A DNA stretch of 32,477 nt from Fusobacteriaceae bacterium UBA2433 (GCA_002342785.1 DDQV01000072.1:1-32477); one strand, 5' to 3'. Positions 22,592 to 31,748 are shown, numbered from the stretch's first letter. Program-made: numbers and translations. Notes: generated by a model not told the origin, from the sequence alone.

Positions 22592-24064
22592 TTAAATAAT
22601 TAACTGATCTTCAACACTATTCCACTCTTCAATCAATTGATCTAATTTAATTTGATCTTCACCAAATATAATAAGGGAATCAGATTCTAATATCTTAGTA
22701 TTTGCTTGTGGAAAGATTCGATGATTATCTCTCTCAATAAGAAGAAGGAGAACACCTTTTTTAAAATGCATATCCATAACACTCTTGTTATGAAATGAAC
22801 TTTTATTTTTTACTTTTAATTTAATCATTTTTTCTTCCATAAACTCTATTTGCTCTAAGTCAGGCTCAACCCATTTTGAACTTTCTGTATCTTTGATCCC
22901 AAGTATTGAAGCTGCAAAAGATAAAGTTGTCCCTTGAATAGCAACTGAGATTACAACAACATAAAAAATAATAGGAAAGATAATTTCAGCTCCTTTTATA
23001 TTAGCAAGAACAGGAAGGATGGCAAAAACAATTGGAACTCCTCCTTTTAATCCACCCCAACTTATAAATAACTTTTCCTTTATAGAAAGTTTAGACCTAC
23101 ATAGTGTAATAATTACACTGAGAGGTCTAGCAAATAACATAAGGGTAAGACCTATAAAAGTTCCAACTTTCCAAGAATGAAATAGTTGACTAGGAAATAC
23201 TAAAAGTCCTAAAATAACAAATATACCAATCTCAACTCCCCAAGATAAACTTCCAAAAAATCTTCTGGAAATTTTTTTAAAAGGAATCTCTGAATTCCCT
23301 AAGAATAAGCCATATATATATATAGCAAGATAGCCATTTCCCTTTAATATATTTGTAAGACCAAAGGTTAAAAATACTCCTGCTATCATAATCAATTGAT
23401 GTATCTCAGGTAACTTAATAGAAAATATTTTTAAAAATTTTATAGTCCCCTTAGCAAATAAAAAACCTATTAGCCCACCTACAGCTATTTGAAGAAATAA
23501 AAATGTTATCCCTTCAAATGTAGTAAAATGAGGATTTATAATAAGACTAATCAGTAAAACAATAATTACGTTTGCCATTGGATCATTGGTTCCTGATTCA
23601 ACTAAAAGAACCGATGAAACTTTTTTCTTTAATTTTAATCCTCCAAAAGATAATAATGACATCACAGCTGATGCATCTGTAGATGATACAATGGCTCCTA
23701 TTAAAAGAGAATATAAAACACTGAAACTAGTAAAAAAATAAACTGCAATACCAACAATAAGTGTATTTATAAATACACCTATAAAAGCTAGTAATAATCC
23801 TTCGAAAGCTCCCTCTTTAAAAACATCGATCTTTGTAGCAAAGGCCCCATTAAAAAGAATAAATGCCAGAGCAATTCCTCCAATTAATTGAGCTATTACC
23901 ATATTATCAAAATAAATCCCTCCGATTCCTTCTGATCCAGCTAACATCCCTACACCTAAAAATAATAATAAACTTGGTAGACTATATTTTTTTGAAATCC
24001 TCAAAGAAAAAATTGAAGATAGTATTAAAAACCCTATTATTAAACTAATTTTATCTATATTCAA
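22592..24064 (-). CDS. CPA1-family cation/proton antiporter, NhaP2/CvrA type with RCK_C domain
   Basis: 490 aa. Residues about 1-390 form 12-13 membrane helices with CPA1 motifs: GVGMLAGSEGIGGI, SSTDASAVMSLLSFGG, and the transport-site ESGTNDPMANV (N-D pair). WGGLKGGVPIVFAI is family-typical. Residues about 400-490 form a cytoplasmic TrkA-C/RCK_C ligand-binding domain (VLLLLIERDNHRIFPQANT; SLIIFGED). Predicted to exchange K+ or Na+ for H+. It starts at TTG 24064, 8 nt after AAAGGAGG; no ATG fits. Shorter than E. coli NhaP2 (about 578), lacking the extra C-terminal CorC-like part. It may work alongside the Na+ pump encoded next to it. Confidence 0.88.
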   Translation of the reverse strand: MNIDKISLIIGFLILSSIFSLRISKKYSLPSLLLFLGVGMLAGSEGIGGIYFDNMVIAQLIGGIALAFILFNGAFATKIDVFKEGAFEGLLLAFIGVFINTLIVGIAVYFFTSFSVLYSLLIGAIVSSTDASAVMSLLSFGGLKLKKKVSSVLLVESGTNDPMANVIIVLLISLIINPHFTTFEGITFLFLQIAVGGLIGFLFAKGTIKFLKIFSIKLPEIHQLIMIAGVFLTFGLTNILKGNGYLAIYIYGLFLGNSEIPFKKISRRFFGSLSWGVEIGIFVILGLLVFPSQLFHSWKVGTFIGLTLMLFARPLSVIITLCRSKLSIKEKLFISWGGLKGGVPIVFAILPVLANIKGAEIIFPIIFYVVVISVAIQGTTLSFAASILGIKDTESSKWVEPDLEQIEFMEEKMIKLKVKNKSSFHNKSVMDMHFKKGVLLLLIERDNHRIFPQANTKILESDSLIIFGEDQIKLDQLIEEWNSVEDQLII

Positions 24065-24183
24065 ATCTAATTCCTCCTTTAATTTTATATTTTTAAATAC
24101 TAATTATCCAATATTTATTATAACATAATAATTTAATTAAGATCATATTTTTTTAAATTAAATAAACATAATAATATATTAAA

Positions 24184-24220
24184 ATAGGATCCCTTAAATT
24201 ATGGGATCCTATCTTTTTTT
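24184..24220. terminator. Hairpin terminator after the flavodiiron gene
   Basis: ATAGGATCCC (24184-24193) pairs with GGGATCCTAT (24203-24212), 9-nt loop, then T7 on the plus strand and a short T run on the minus strand. It is downstream of the flavodiiron stop and upstream of the antiporter. Confidence 0.65.
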
Positions 24221-24262
24221 CTTAAAAAAATATTAAAAACTATATTAAAAAAATATTCTTCC

Positions 24263-25462
24263 TTATATTTGTTCTACAAAATCTGCTCCATATTCAAAAC
24301 AAATTTCTTTACTATCTTTATTTAAATTCCAATTAACTTTAAGTCCATCATTAACAACTGTTAAAGCTGTGGTGTTTAAAAGATCATTTATGATTCCTAC
24401 ACTTCTACAATTCCATCCATAACTTCCAAATGATCCTACAGATTTACCTTTAAAGTTTATTCCCTTTACTCCCTCTAAGACTGCTGCCATAGATGGTAAT
24501 ATTCTATTATTTATAGTTGGAGAACCAAATAAAACTCCTTTTGATTTAAAAATTTCTGTCAAGATCTCAGTCTCACTATATTTACAAGCATTCATCAACA
24601 TTATGTGTGTAGAAGGACTCTTACTTCTAATTCCATCTGCCATTGATTCTGCCATCTTTCTTGTAGTTTCCCACATAGTATCATATACAATAGTAACTTG
24701 ATCTTCTTTATAATCTTGACACCATTCCATATATTTAGTTACAATCTCCAATGGATTTTTTCTCCAAATAACACCATGGGATGTACAAATTTGATCTATA
24801 GTCAGATTAAAACTCAATATTTCATCTATCTTTCTCTTAATCATTGCACTAAATGGAGTTAATATACAAGCATAATATTTTAATGATTCATCCCACAAGA
24901 TCTCTTGATCACATTCATCATTAAATAATGCATTTGCTCCATAATGTTGTCCAAAAGCATCATTACTAAATAATATATTATCTTGACTTAGATAACTTGC
25001 CATTGAATCTGGCCAATGTAACATCTTCATCTCAACAAATGTTAAATTAGTTTCTCCTAACTCTAATGTATCACCAGTTTTTACAATTCTAAACTCAGCA
25101 TCTATACTATGATAAGCTTGGATTATCTCTTTTCCCTTAGCAGTACAATATATTGGAGTGTTAGGTATTTCTTTCATTAAATCTTTTAGAGCACCACTGT
25201 GATCAGGTTCATTATGATTCATAACAATATAATCAATTGTATCTAAATCTATCTCTTCCTTTAATTCTTGTAACCATTCACGGCTATATTTTTGTATAAC
25301 TGTATCTACTAACACTATTTTTTCATCTCTTATTAAGTAAGAATTATATGAGGTACCATTTGAGAGTTCTAGCTCTTCCCCATGAAATGTTTTAATATCC
25401 TGATCGACTACTCCTACCCATTTTACATGCTTACTCACATCTACAAATTTTTTCATCTTCAT
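24263..25462 (-). CDS. A-type flavoprotein (flavodiiron protein, FprA/ROO family)
   Basis: Cytoplasmic enzyme reducing O2 to water and/or NO to N2O, protecting anaerobes. 399 aa. The N-terminal metallo-beta-lactamase-like domain carries the diiron ligands H83-x-E85-x-D87 with H88 (NHNEPDHSG), further ligands in MLHWPDSM, FSNDAFGQHYG and SHGVIWR. The C-terminal flavodoxin domain binds FMN (IVYDTMWETTRKMAE; GSPTINNRILP; GSYGWNCRSVG). No rubredoxin or flavin reductase domain is fused, so an external rubredoxin is needed. GGAG lies 4 nt before ATG 25462 and 10 nt before the second ATG (25456); either may be used. Flanked by terminators, so monocistronic. Confidence 0.95.
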   Translation of the reverse strand: MKMKKFVDVSKHVKWVGVVDQDIKTFHGEELELSNGTSYNSYLIRDEKIVLVDTVIQKYSREWLQELKEEIDLDTIDYIVMNHNEPDHSGALKDLMKEIPNTPIYCTAKGKEIIQAYHSIDAEFRIVKTGDTLELGETNLTFVEMKMLHWPDSMASYLSQDNILFSNDAFGQHYGANALFNDECDQEILWDESLKYYACILTPFSAMIKRKIDEILSFNLTIDQICTSHGVIWRKNPLEIVTKYMEWCQDYKEDQVTIVYDTMWETTRKMAESMADGIRSKSPSTHIMLMNACKYSETEILTEIFKSKGVLFGSPTINNRILPSMAAVLEGVKGINFKGKSVGSFGSYGWNCRSVGIINDLLNTTALTVVNDGLKVNWNLNKDSKEICFEYGADFVEQI

Positions 25463-25590
25463 TCAACTCCTAATTTAATTTTTTATATGATTCTATTTAA
25501 AATTTAATTTCTTTTAAAAATTTTCCCTATAATTATAATAACAATAATAATAAAAATATGTCGTAACATGAGTTACTAAAATAACATTTT

Positions 25591-25675
25591 TTTACATTAC
25601 CTTTACATAAACTATATCATATTTACATTTTTTTTACTCTATATATATATTCTATTTACATCAATAAAGTATACT
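25591..25675 (+). promoter_or_regulatory. Phased TTTACAT array (Pho-box-like) and -10 of the pst operon
   Basis: Four exact TTTACAT copies start at 25591, 25602, 25622 and 25655, spacings 11, 20 and 33 bp, so all lie roughly on one helix face. TTTACA fits the TT(A/C/T)A(C/T)A half-site known for PhoP of Bacillus. A -10-like TATACT (25670-25675) follows the last box by 8 bp, the geometry of a promoter activated in place of a -35 element. The gene downstream is pstS and the operon encodes a PhoB-like regulator. Confidence 0.65.
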
Positions 25676-25724
25676 TCAAGTATAAAAATAATAGAAAACA
25701 AAATAAAACAAGGAGGAAATTTAA

Positions 25725-26558
25725 ATGTTAAAGAAAATATTATTAGGAACATCATTGCTATTATTAGTAGCATGTGGAGAGGGAAAAACTAGATCAGAGT
25801 TAGTAAAATTACAAGGATCAGATACAATATTAAATACATCTCAATCTATAGCTGAGGAATTTATGAAGGAAAATAAAGATGCCAAAATTGCAGTTACAGG
25901 CGGTGGATCTGGAACTGGTATTGCAGCAAAACTAAATAACACAGTGAACATCGCAATGGCTTCTAGATCAATAAAAGAAAAGGAATTAAAAAAAGCTAAA
26001 GAAATTGGAATTAATCTCGAAGAAATTGTTTTAGGATTTGATGGAATAACTGTAATTACAAATCACGATAATAAGTTAAAAAATCTAGATAAAGCTACAC
26101 TAGGAAAAGTTTTTTCAGGAGAGATAACTAATTGGAATAAGATAGGAAGAGATGACGCTGAAATAATAGTTCTATCTCGAGATTCATCTTCTGGAACTCA
26201 TTCTTATTTTAAAAATGCAATTGTTAGAAGTGGAAATAAAAAAAGTGATAAAGAATATGGAAAACAAACTTTATATATGCCTTCAAATCAAGCTATCCTT
26301 CAAGAAGTTAAAAATAATAGATATGCTATAGGATATATAGGTATGGGATATATGGAAGATTCTGTAAATGCTTTGTCTGTAGATAATATAGCTCCTAGTT
26401 TTAAAAATGTAGCAGATAAAAGTTATCCTATTGCTAGGGAAGTTTACTGGTATGTTGATGCAGATAGAAAAGGAGATGAAGCCAAACTAGTTGAATTTGC
26501 GCTTTCACCAAAAGGACAAGCTATTGTAAAAAAAGAAGGATTTGTTCCAGCTAAGTAA
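25725..26558 (+). CDS. pstS: Phosphate-binding lipoprotein PstS
   Basis: High-affinity phosphate receptor for the Pst ABC importer. 277 aa; lipoprotein signal MLKKILLGTSLLLLVAC with acylated C17. Mature type II binding protein with LQGSDTILNTSQSIAEEF, GGGSGTGIAA, MASRSIKEKE, FSGEITNWNKIG and SRDSSSGTHSYF (phosphate-binding loops). AAGGAGG ribosome site. First gene of pstSCAB-phoU, separated from pstC by two hairpins, as expected if it is made in excess. Confidence 0.95.
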   Translation: MLKKILLGTSLLLLVACGEGKTRSELVKLQGSDTILNTSQSIAEEFMKENKDAKIAVTGGGSGTGIAAKLNNTVNIAMASRSIKEKELKKAKEIGINLEEIVLGFDGITVITNHDNKLKNLDKATLGKVFSGEITNWNKIGRDDAEIIVLSRDSSSGTHSYFKNAIVRSGNKKSDKEYGKQTLYMPSNQAILQEVKNNRYAIGYIGMGYMEDSVNALSVDNIAPSFKNVADKSYPIAREVYWYVDADRKGDEAKLVEFALSPKGQAIVKKEGFVPAK

Positions 26559-26570
26559 TCAATCATTGAT

Positions 26571-26600
26571 ATCAAATCCTACTGCTTGGTAGGATTTGAT
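26571..26600 (+). promoter_or_regulatory. Hairpin 1 between pstS and pstC
   Basis: 12-bp perfect stem ATCAAATCCTAC / GTAGGATTTGAT with a 6-nt loop, 12 bp after the pstS stop, without a proper T run. Likely an mRNA-stabilising or partial-termination element. Confidence 0.6.
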
Positions 26601-26610
26601 AATATAATTC

Positions 26611-26662
26611 TATTATTTTAAGTTTATAACTGTAAAATTTCGGTTATAAATTTAAAATAATA
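26611..26662 (+). promoter_or_regulatory. Hairpin 2 between pstS and pstC
   Basis: 20-bp stem (26611-26630 / 26643-26662) with a single G-U wobble and a 12-nt loop, ending about 10 bp before the pstC ribosome site. Its position could also limit pstC translation. Confidence 0.6.
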
Positions 26663-26685
26663 ATTGTAAATAAGGAGAAAAAATA

Positions 26686-27564
26686 ATGAATATAAGAAAA
26701 ACTAAAGATCTATTTATGAAAAATAGTATTTTGGGAATAGCAGGATTTAATATAATAATTGTATTTTTAATATTCCTTTTTGTCTTTACAAATAGTATGA
26801 AATTTTTCATAGATTTTCCAATAAAAAATTTTTTCTTAGGAAGGGAATGGATATCCCTTTCTGATAAATTTGGATTGCTCCCATTATTTATGGGGAGTTT
26901 CTGGGTAACCTTAGTAGCACTTGGAATATCTATACCACTTAGTTTAATCACAGCTATATATATAGCTGAATATGCAAAACCAAAAACTAGGGAAGCCCTT
27001 AAAATTCTTATAGAAACTATGGCAGCTTTACCCTCAGTAGTCCTAGGATATATTGGATTATACGTTCTTTCAAATCCAATCAAAGATTTTTTTGGGTTAA
27101 ATACAGGCCTTACGGCACTTACAGGAGGAATATTGTTAGCTTTTATGTCAATTCCTACTATGGTAAGTATCTCTGATGATTCCATCAGAGCATTAGATAG
27201 TTCTTATAAAGAAGCTTCTTTAGCTTTGGGAGCAAATAAATTAGAAACAATAATTAAGATAGTCTTTCCTGCAGCTTTTCCAGGTATATTTGCAGGGATT
27301 ATGTTGGGATTTGGAAGGATTATAGGAGAAACTATGACAGTACTCATGGTAACAGGTAATGCTCCAATCTTAAATGCAGGAATACTTTCACCAGTCAGGA
27401 CACTTACAGCAACTATTGCTGCTGAGATGGGAGAAGTAGTACAAGGTAGTACTCACTATTATTCTCTTTTTGCAGTAGCCCTTATGTTGTTTGCTATTAG
27501 TTTTGCCACAAATACAATAGCTGATCATTTCATCCATAAATCTAGAAAAATGATGGGTAAATAA
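26686..27564 (+). CDS. pstC: Phosphate ABC transporter permease PstC
   Basis: 292 aa inner-membrane permease with about six helices: N-terminal helix (ILGIAGFNIIIVFLIFLFVF), then the BPD_transp_1 region including PSVVLGYIGLYVL and the EAA-type coupling loop EASLALGANKLETIIKIVFPAAFPG. Partners PstA, PstB and PstS. TAAGGAG ribosome site. Confidence 0.94.
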   Translation: MNIRKTKDLFMKNSILGIAGFNIIIVFLIFLFVFTNSMKFFIDFPIKNFFLGREWISLSDKFGLLPLFMGSFWVTLVALGISIPLSLITAIYIAEYAKPKTREALKILIETMAALPSVVLGYIGLYVLSNPIKDFFGLNTGLTALTGGILLAFMSIPTMVSISDDSIRALDSSYKEASLALGANKLETIIKIVFPAAFPGIFAGIMLGFGRIIGETMTVLMVTGNAPILNAGILSPVRTLTATIAAEMGEVVQGSTHYYSLFAVALMLFAISFATNTIADHFIHKSRKMMGK

Positions 27565-27584
27565 AATATTTAAAGGAGAAAATA

Positions 27585-28430
27585 ATGAGTATATTAAAAG
27601 GAAAAAATGGAAAAATAATTGAAAACTTCATAAAAATAATAGGAATACTTTCTATTATTCCAGTAGTTTTTATCTTAATCTATATAATATTTAAAGGAAT
27701 ACCTTCTATTTCTTGGGAATTTTTAAGCCAATCTCCAAAAAATGGAATGAGAGGTGGAGGGATTTTCCCAGCAATTATAGGAAGTCTCTATCTCACATTA
27801 GGAACTATAATTGTATCTGTACCATTTGGAATACTTACTGGAGTTTTTCTAGTAGAATACTCTAAAGATAATTGGATAAAAAGAATTATAAATCTTACAA
27901 TAGTTAATTTAGCAGGAATACCAAGTATCATCTATGGGCTCTTTGGGATGGCTTTCTTTGTAATATATATGGGCATGGGAGCATCTATTATAGCTGGTTC
28001 TTTAACTCTTGGAATAATGTGTCTACCAGTAATTATAACAGCTACTAGAGAATCACTTTTAGCAGTACCAAATCATTTGAGAGAAGGATCTTTAGCATTG
28101 GGTGCAACTAAATGGGAAACTATATGGAAAATTATTCTTCCAGCAGGATCACCTGGAATTCTCACAGGAGTTATCTTAAGTATTTCTAGAGCTACTGGAG
28201 AAACAGCTCCTATAATGTTTACTGTAGCAGCGTTTTATCTCCCATTTTTACCAGAGAGTATTTGGGATCAAGCTATGACACTTCCCTATCATCTATACGT
28301 AATAGCTACCCAAGTACCTAACATGCCAAGAGCTAATATGGATGGAACATTATTTGTTTTAGTATCTATAACAGTAGGATTTAATTTATTAGGAGCATAT
28401 GTAAGAACAAAATTTAATAAACAAAGATAA
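27585..28430 (+). CDS. pstA: Phosphate ABC transporter permease PstA
   Basis: 281 aa membrane permease, partner of PstC. Family motifs: GGGIFPAIIGSLYLT, GIPSIIYGLFGMAFFV, and the coupling loop EGSLALGATKWETIWKIILPAGSPG, followed by RATGETAPIMFT. 20 bp after pstC with AAAGGAG before the ATG. Confidence 0.94.
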   Translation: MSILKGKNGKIIENFIKIIGILSIIPVVFILIYIIFKGIPSISWEFLSQSPKNGMRGGGIFPAIIGSLYLTLGTIIVSVPFGILTGVFLVEYSKDNWIKRIINLTIVNLAGIPSIIYGLFGMAFFVIYMGMGASIIAGSLTLGIMCLPVIITATRESLLAVPNHLREGSLALGATKWETIWKIILPAGSPGILTGVILSISRATGETAPIMFTVAAFYLPFLPESIWDQAMTLPYHLYVIATQVPNMPRANMDGTLFVLVSITVGFNLLGAYVRTKFNKQR

Positions 28431-28477
28431 CTTTCAACTCATTCGAGAAGATAATTTTAATTTAAAAAGGAGAAAAA

Positions 28478-29242
28478 ATGGAAAATAACGAACTTAGATT
28501 ACAAGTAAAAAACTTTAACTTTTTCTACGGAAAATTTCAAGCGTTAAAGGATATAAATATGGATTTTCATAAGAATAAAGTAACTGCTCTTATTGGTCCA
28601 TCTGGATGTGGTAAGTCTACATTTTTAAGATCTGTAAATAGGATGAACGATCTTATAGATATATCAAAATATGAAGGTGAAATTAAATTAGATGGAGATA
28701 ATATTTTTAATAAAAAATATGATATAGTCGAACTCAGAAAAAAAGTTGGAATGGTATTTCAAAAACCTAATCCATTTCCAAAAACTATATATGAAAATAT
28801 TGTCTATGGTCCAAAACTTCATGGGGAAAAAAATAAAAAAAAATTGGATCAAATAGTTGAAGAAAGTTTAAAGGCAGTCGCTTTATGGGATGAAGTAAAA
28901 GATAAACTTCATCAATCTGCTTTAGGACTTTCTGGGGGACAACAACAAAGATTATGTATTGCTAGAGCTATAGCAGTAAAACCAGAAATTCTTTTGATGG
29001 ATGAACCAACATCAGCTTTAGATCCAATCTCTACAGCAAAAATAGAGGATTTAATAAGAGATCTTGAGAAAGATTATACTATAATTATAGTGACTCACAA
29101 TATGCAACAAGCAGCAAGAATCTCAACTTATACTGGATTTTTTTTCCAAGGTGTTGTAGAAGAGTTTGATAAAACAGAAAAGATCTTTACTAATCCCAAC
29201 AATAAAAAAACAGAAGATTATATAACAGGCAAATTTGGTTAA
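28478..29242 (+). CDS. pstB: Phosphate ABC transporter ATPase PstB
   Basis: 254 aa cytoplasmic ATPase. Walker A GPSGCGKST, RSVNRMNDL typical of PstB, Q-loop VFQKPNPFPKTIYENI, signature LSGGQQQRLCIARA, Walker B ILLMDEPTSALDPIST and H-switch VTHNMQQAARIS. The usual end DYITGKFG is present. Coupled to PstC/PstA. Confidence 0.97.
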   Translation: MENNELRLQVKNFNFFYGKFQALKDINMDFHKNKVTALIGPSGCGKSTFLRSVNRMNDLIDISKYEGEIKLDGDNIFNKKYDIVELRKKVGMVFQKPNPFPKTIYENIVYGPKLHGEKNKKKLDQIVEESLKAVALWDEVKDKLHQSALGLSGGQQQRLCIARAIAVKPEILLMDEPTSALDPISTAKIEDLIRDLEKDYTIIIVTHNMQQAARISTYTGFFFQGVVEEFDKTEKIFTNPNNKKTEDYITGKFG

Positions 29243-29274
29243 GAATACAAAAAAATAAAAAAAAGGAGGATAAA

Positions 29275-29955
29275 ATGAAAAATCTTCATGAAAGAATAGA
29301 TGAAATAACACAACAGTTTATTATAATGTCAAAAAATGTAGATAGACTTTTTAAAATAAATTTGGAGATACTTGAAAAGAAAATATTTCTTCAATCACTT
29401 TACGGTGAAGCAAAAGTGGTGGAAGATAAAATAAATAGCTACGAGGTAAAAATAAGAGAAAATGCTATTCAAGCTATAGCTAGATTTCAACCAGCTGCTC
29501 GAGATTTGAGATCACTCATTACTTTTATAGAGTGTGTAAAGATGTTAGAAAGAATGGGAGATCTCTTAAAAAGTAATCTTACTCTTTTTAAAAAACTTAA
29601 TAAAAATGATTCTATTTCAAAAGATGAGATCTATATAATAGAAGAGATGGCAAAAAAAGTTAATGATATTTTTGGAATCTATATGGAAGCTTTCATAGAG
29701 ATGGACGAAAAAAAAATATATACTCTTCTAGCTTGTGATGAAGAGATAGATGAGTTAAGAATAGAAGTAATAAACAAAATAATCAACTTTATGAAGGAAA
29801 ATCCTAATAATATTGTTGGTGGCAGTATCATCTTACTTTTAAGTAAAAAATTTGAAAGACTTTCAGATAAAATTATGCAACTTGGAAAAAGTCTTATTTA
29901 CACAGTAAATGGTGCAAATTTAAGAAAACAAGAACTTGAAAATAATTTGAAGTAA
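29275..29955 (+). CDS. phoU: Phosphate signalling protein PhoU
   Basis: 226 aa, all-helical, two PhoU repeats. The motif FQPAARDLRSLITFIECVKMLERMGDLLKSN (given in pieces: QPAARDLRSLI, then LERMGDL) matches the PAARDLR-ERIGD signature. The second repeat contains the DEEIDEL metal-binding type sequence. It normally links Pst transporter state to the PhoR/PhoB system. AAAGGAGG before the ATG. Confidence 0.92.
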   Translation: MKNLHERIDEITQQFIIMSKNVDRLFKINLEILEKKIFLQSLYGEAKVVEDKINSYEVKIRENAIQAIARFQPAARDLRSLITFIECVKMLERMGDLLKSNLTLFKKLNKNDSISKDEIYIIEEMAKKVNDIFGIYMEAFIEMDEKKIYTLLACDEEIDELRIEVINKIINFMKENPNNIVGGSIILLLSKKFERLSDKIMQLGKSLIYTVNGANLRKQELENNLK

Positions 29956-29965
29956 GGAGGCAAGT

Positions 29966-30634
29966 ATGGAAGTATTAATTGTAGACAGCGATTTAAAAAT
30001 ACAACAACTTATTGCCTATTCTTTTGAAAAATATGGTTTTAAAGTAAAGATGGCTTTAAACGGATTAGAAGGACTCAAAGTTTTGAAAAAATATAAATCA
30101 GATATTGTAATTATAGATATAGAACTTTTAAACATAGATGATAAAAATTTTATAAAAATAATTAGAGATCTTCCTTGTGAATATGGTAATCCTATAATTA
30201 TAGTCACCTCATTAAAAAGTGAGATTGAAGATATCCTTATTTCTCTTGAAATAGGTGCCAATGATCATATAAAAAAACCTTTAGATCCCAGAGAAATAAT
30301 TCTTAGAGCCAAAAAACTTTTAAATGGAAATATAATGAAAAATAAACTATATGTTTTTAAAGATATAGTTATTGATGATGAAAGGCACCTTGTCACAGAA
30401 AATGGAAAAGAATTAGAACTGTCTAAAAAAGAATATGATCTTCTTTTTTTTCTTTTAAAAAATCAAGAGATAGCTTTATCTAGAAAAGTCATCCTAGATA
30501 AAATTTGGAATGTAACTTATCAAAAAGGAGATAGATCTGTAGATACCTATATCTTTAAATTAAGAAAAAAAATAAAAAGTATCTCTCAATCTATCGATAC
30601 AATCAAGGGTTTAGGTTATAAACTTAAAAAATAG
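29966..30634 (+). CDS. OmpR/PhoB-family response regulator
   Basis: 222 aa. Receiver domain 1-115 with phosphoacceptor D51 (IVIIDIELLN), VTS and KKP motifs. The acidic pocket is VDSD (D7, D9) instead of the usual VDDE/VEDD, a mild deviation. The C-terminal winged helix (about 125-222) ends with the DRSVDTYIFKLRKKI recognition region. 10 bp after phoU, so the last gene of the pst operon; by context a PhoB equivalent that would bind the TTTACAT array upstream of pstS. No histidine kinase follows, unlike standard phoBR pairs. Confidence 0.88.
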   Translation: MEVLIVDSDLKIQQLIAYSFEKYGFKVKMALNGLEGLKVLKKYKSDIVIIDIELLNIDDKNFIKIIRDLPCEYGNPIIIVTSLKSEIEDILISLEIGANDHIKKPLDPREIILRAKKLLNGNIMKNKLYVFKDIVIDDERHLVTENGKELELSKKEYDLLFFLLKNQEIALSRKVILDKIWNVTYQKGDRSVDTYIFKLRKKIKSISQSIDTIKGLGYKLKK

Positions 30635-30679
30635 TACTTTCATATACTCTATAAAACTTCCTCTTTCTTTTTTATTTTT

Positions 30680-30711
30680 CTATAGGTAGATTGAAAAAAA
30701 ACTACTTATAG
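30680..30711 (+). terminator. Possible terminator of the pst operon
   Basis: CTATAGGTAG / CTACTTATAG, a 10-bp stem with one G-U pair and a 12-nt A-rich loop, about 45 bp after the response regulator stop. The following T tract is poor. Confidence 0.35.
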
Positions 30712-30753
30712 TGTATATTTATTAGATAAAAGATAAACTAAACTGGAGGAAAT

Positions 30754-31677
30754 ATGAATTATTCTATAAAAAAAGTTTCAATAATTGGATTAGGATCCCT
30801 AGGTGTTATGTATGCAGAACATTTATCTAAAAAAATGGATTTTGAAGATCTACGAATTATAGCTGATAAAAATCGAATAGATCGTTATCAAAAAGAGGGA
30901 ATCTATTGTAATGGTAAAAAATGTGATTTTAATTATAAAGCTCCTGATGTTGTCGTTGAACCTGCTGATTTACTTATTATTGCAGTTAAATACACACACC
31001 TTCAAGAAGCTATTGAGGAAATTAAACACCATGTAGGAGATAATACAATTATTTTGTCAGTTTTAAATGGCATTGAAAGTGAAAAAGATATTGCAAAAGT
31101 TTATGGAGAACAACACAATGTCTATTGTGTAGCTCAAGGTATGACAGCTTCAAAAATAGGCAATAAGATGGTCTATCAAAATAAAGGTATCTTATGTTTT
31201 GGTGGTCTAAACGAAATTAACAACAATGAAAAAGTAAATTGTTTAAAATCATTTTTTGATAAAGTAGAGATGCCCTATGAAATAAATAATCAGATGGGAA
31301 TAAAATTGTGGAGTAAGTTAATGCTTAATGTTGGAGTAAATCAAACACTAGGATATTTTAACACAACTAACCAAGCTGTACAAAAAGATGGCCCTGAAAA
31401 AGATATGATGATCGAAGCGATGAAAGAAGTTCAGATAGTTGCTCAAAAAGAAGGTATTTCTCTAGAAAAAACAGAAATTGATTATTGGTTAAAAGTTATC
31501 AATACATTAAATCCTAATGGAATGCCCTCCATGGCACAAGACATAAAAGCAAAGAGGTATAGTGAAGTAGAACTATTTGCAGGAACAATTGTCAGATTGG
31601 GAAAAAAATATAATGTTCCTGTTCCTATTAATAATTTATTTTATGATTTTTTTACTAAGTTAGAAAGAAGTTATTAA
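30754..31677 (+). CDS. 2-dehydropantoate 2-reductase family protein (PanE/ApbA)
   Basis: 307 aa NADPH-dependent reductase. Rossmann motif IIGLGSLGVMYAEHL at residues 10-24, then VVVEPADLLIIAVKYTHL and LSVLNGIESE of the ketopantoate reductase N-domain. The C-domain contains GIKLWSKLMLNVGVNQTLG with the catalytic lysine, and SMAQDIKAKRYSEVELFAGTIV. It could make pantoate for coenzyme A, but many members of the family act on other 2-oxo acids, and no other pan gene is nearby. Directly followed by an AEC transporter gene, hinting at metabolism of a transported carboxylate. Confidence 0.9.
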   Translation: MNYSIKKVSIIGLGSLGVMYAEHLSKKMDFEDLRIIADKNRIDRYQKEGIYCNGKKCDFNYKAPDVVVEPADLLIIAVKYTHLQEAIEEIKHHVGDNTIILSVLNGIESEKDIAKVYGEQHNVYCVAQGMTASKIGNKMVYQNKGILCFGGLNEINNNEKVNCLKSFFDKVEMPYEINNQMGIKLWSKLMLNVGVNQTLGYFNTTNQAVQKDGPEKDMMIEAMKEVQIVAQKEGISLEKTEIDYWLKVINTLNPNGMPSMAQDIKAKRYSEVELFAGTIVRLGKKYNVPVPINNLFYDFFTKLERSY

Positions 31678-31748
31678 AATCATAATACTAAAAAAAATAG
31701 CTTCTCCAATATGAAAACACAAAATAATTTAAAAGGAATGTTATAATT

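Noticed and set aside
26652..27185. 177-codon minus-strand frame
   Set aside because: Entirely antisense to pstC and its leader; the pstC product is unmistakable, and the antisense product has no family features.
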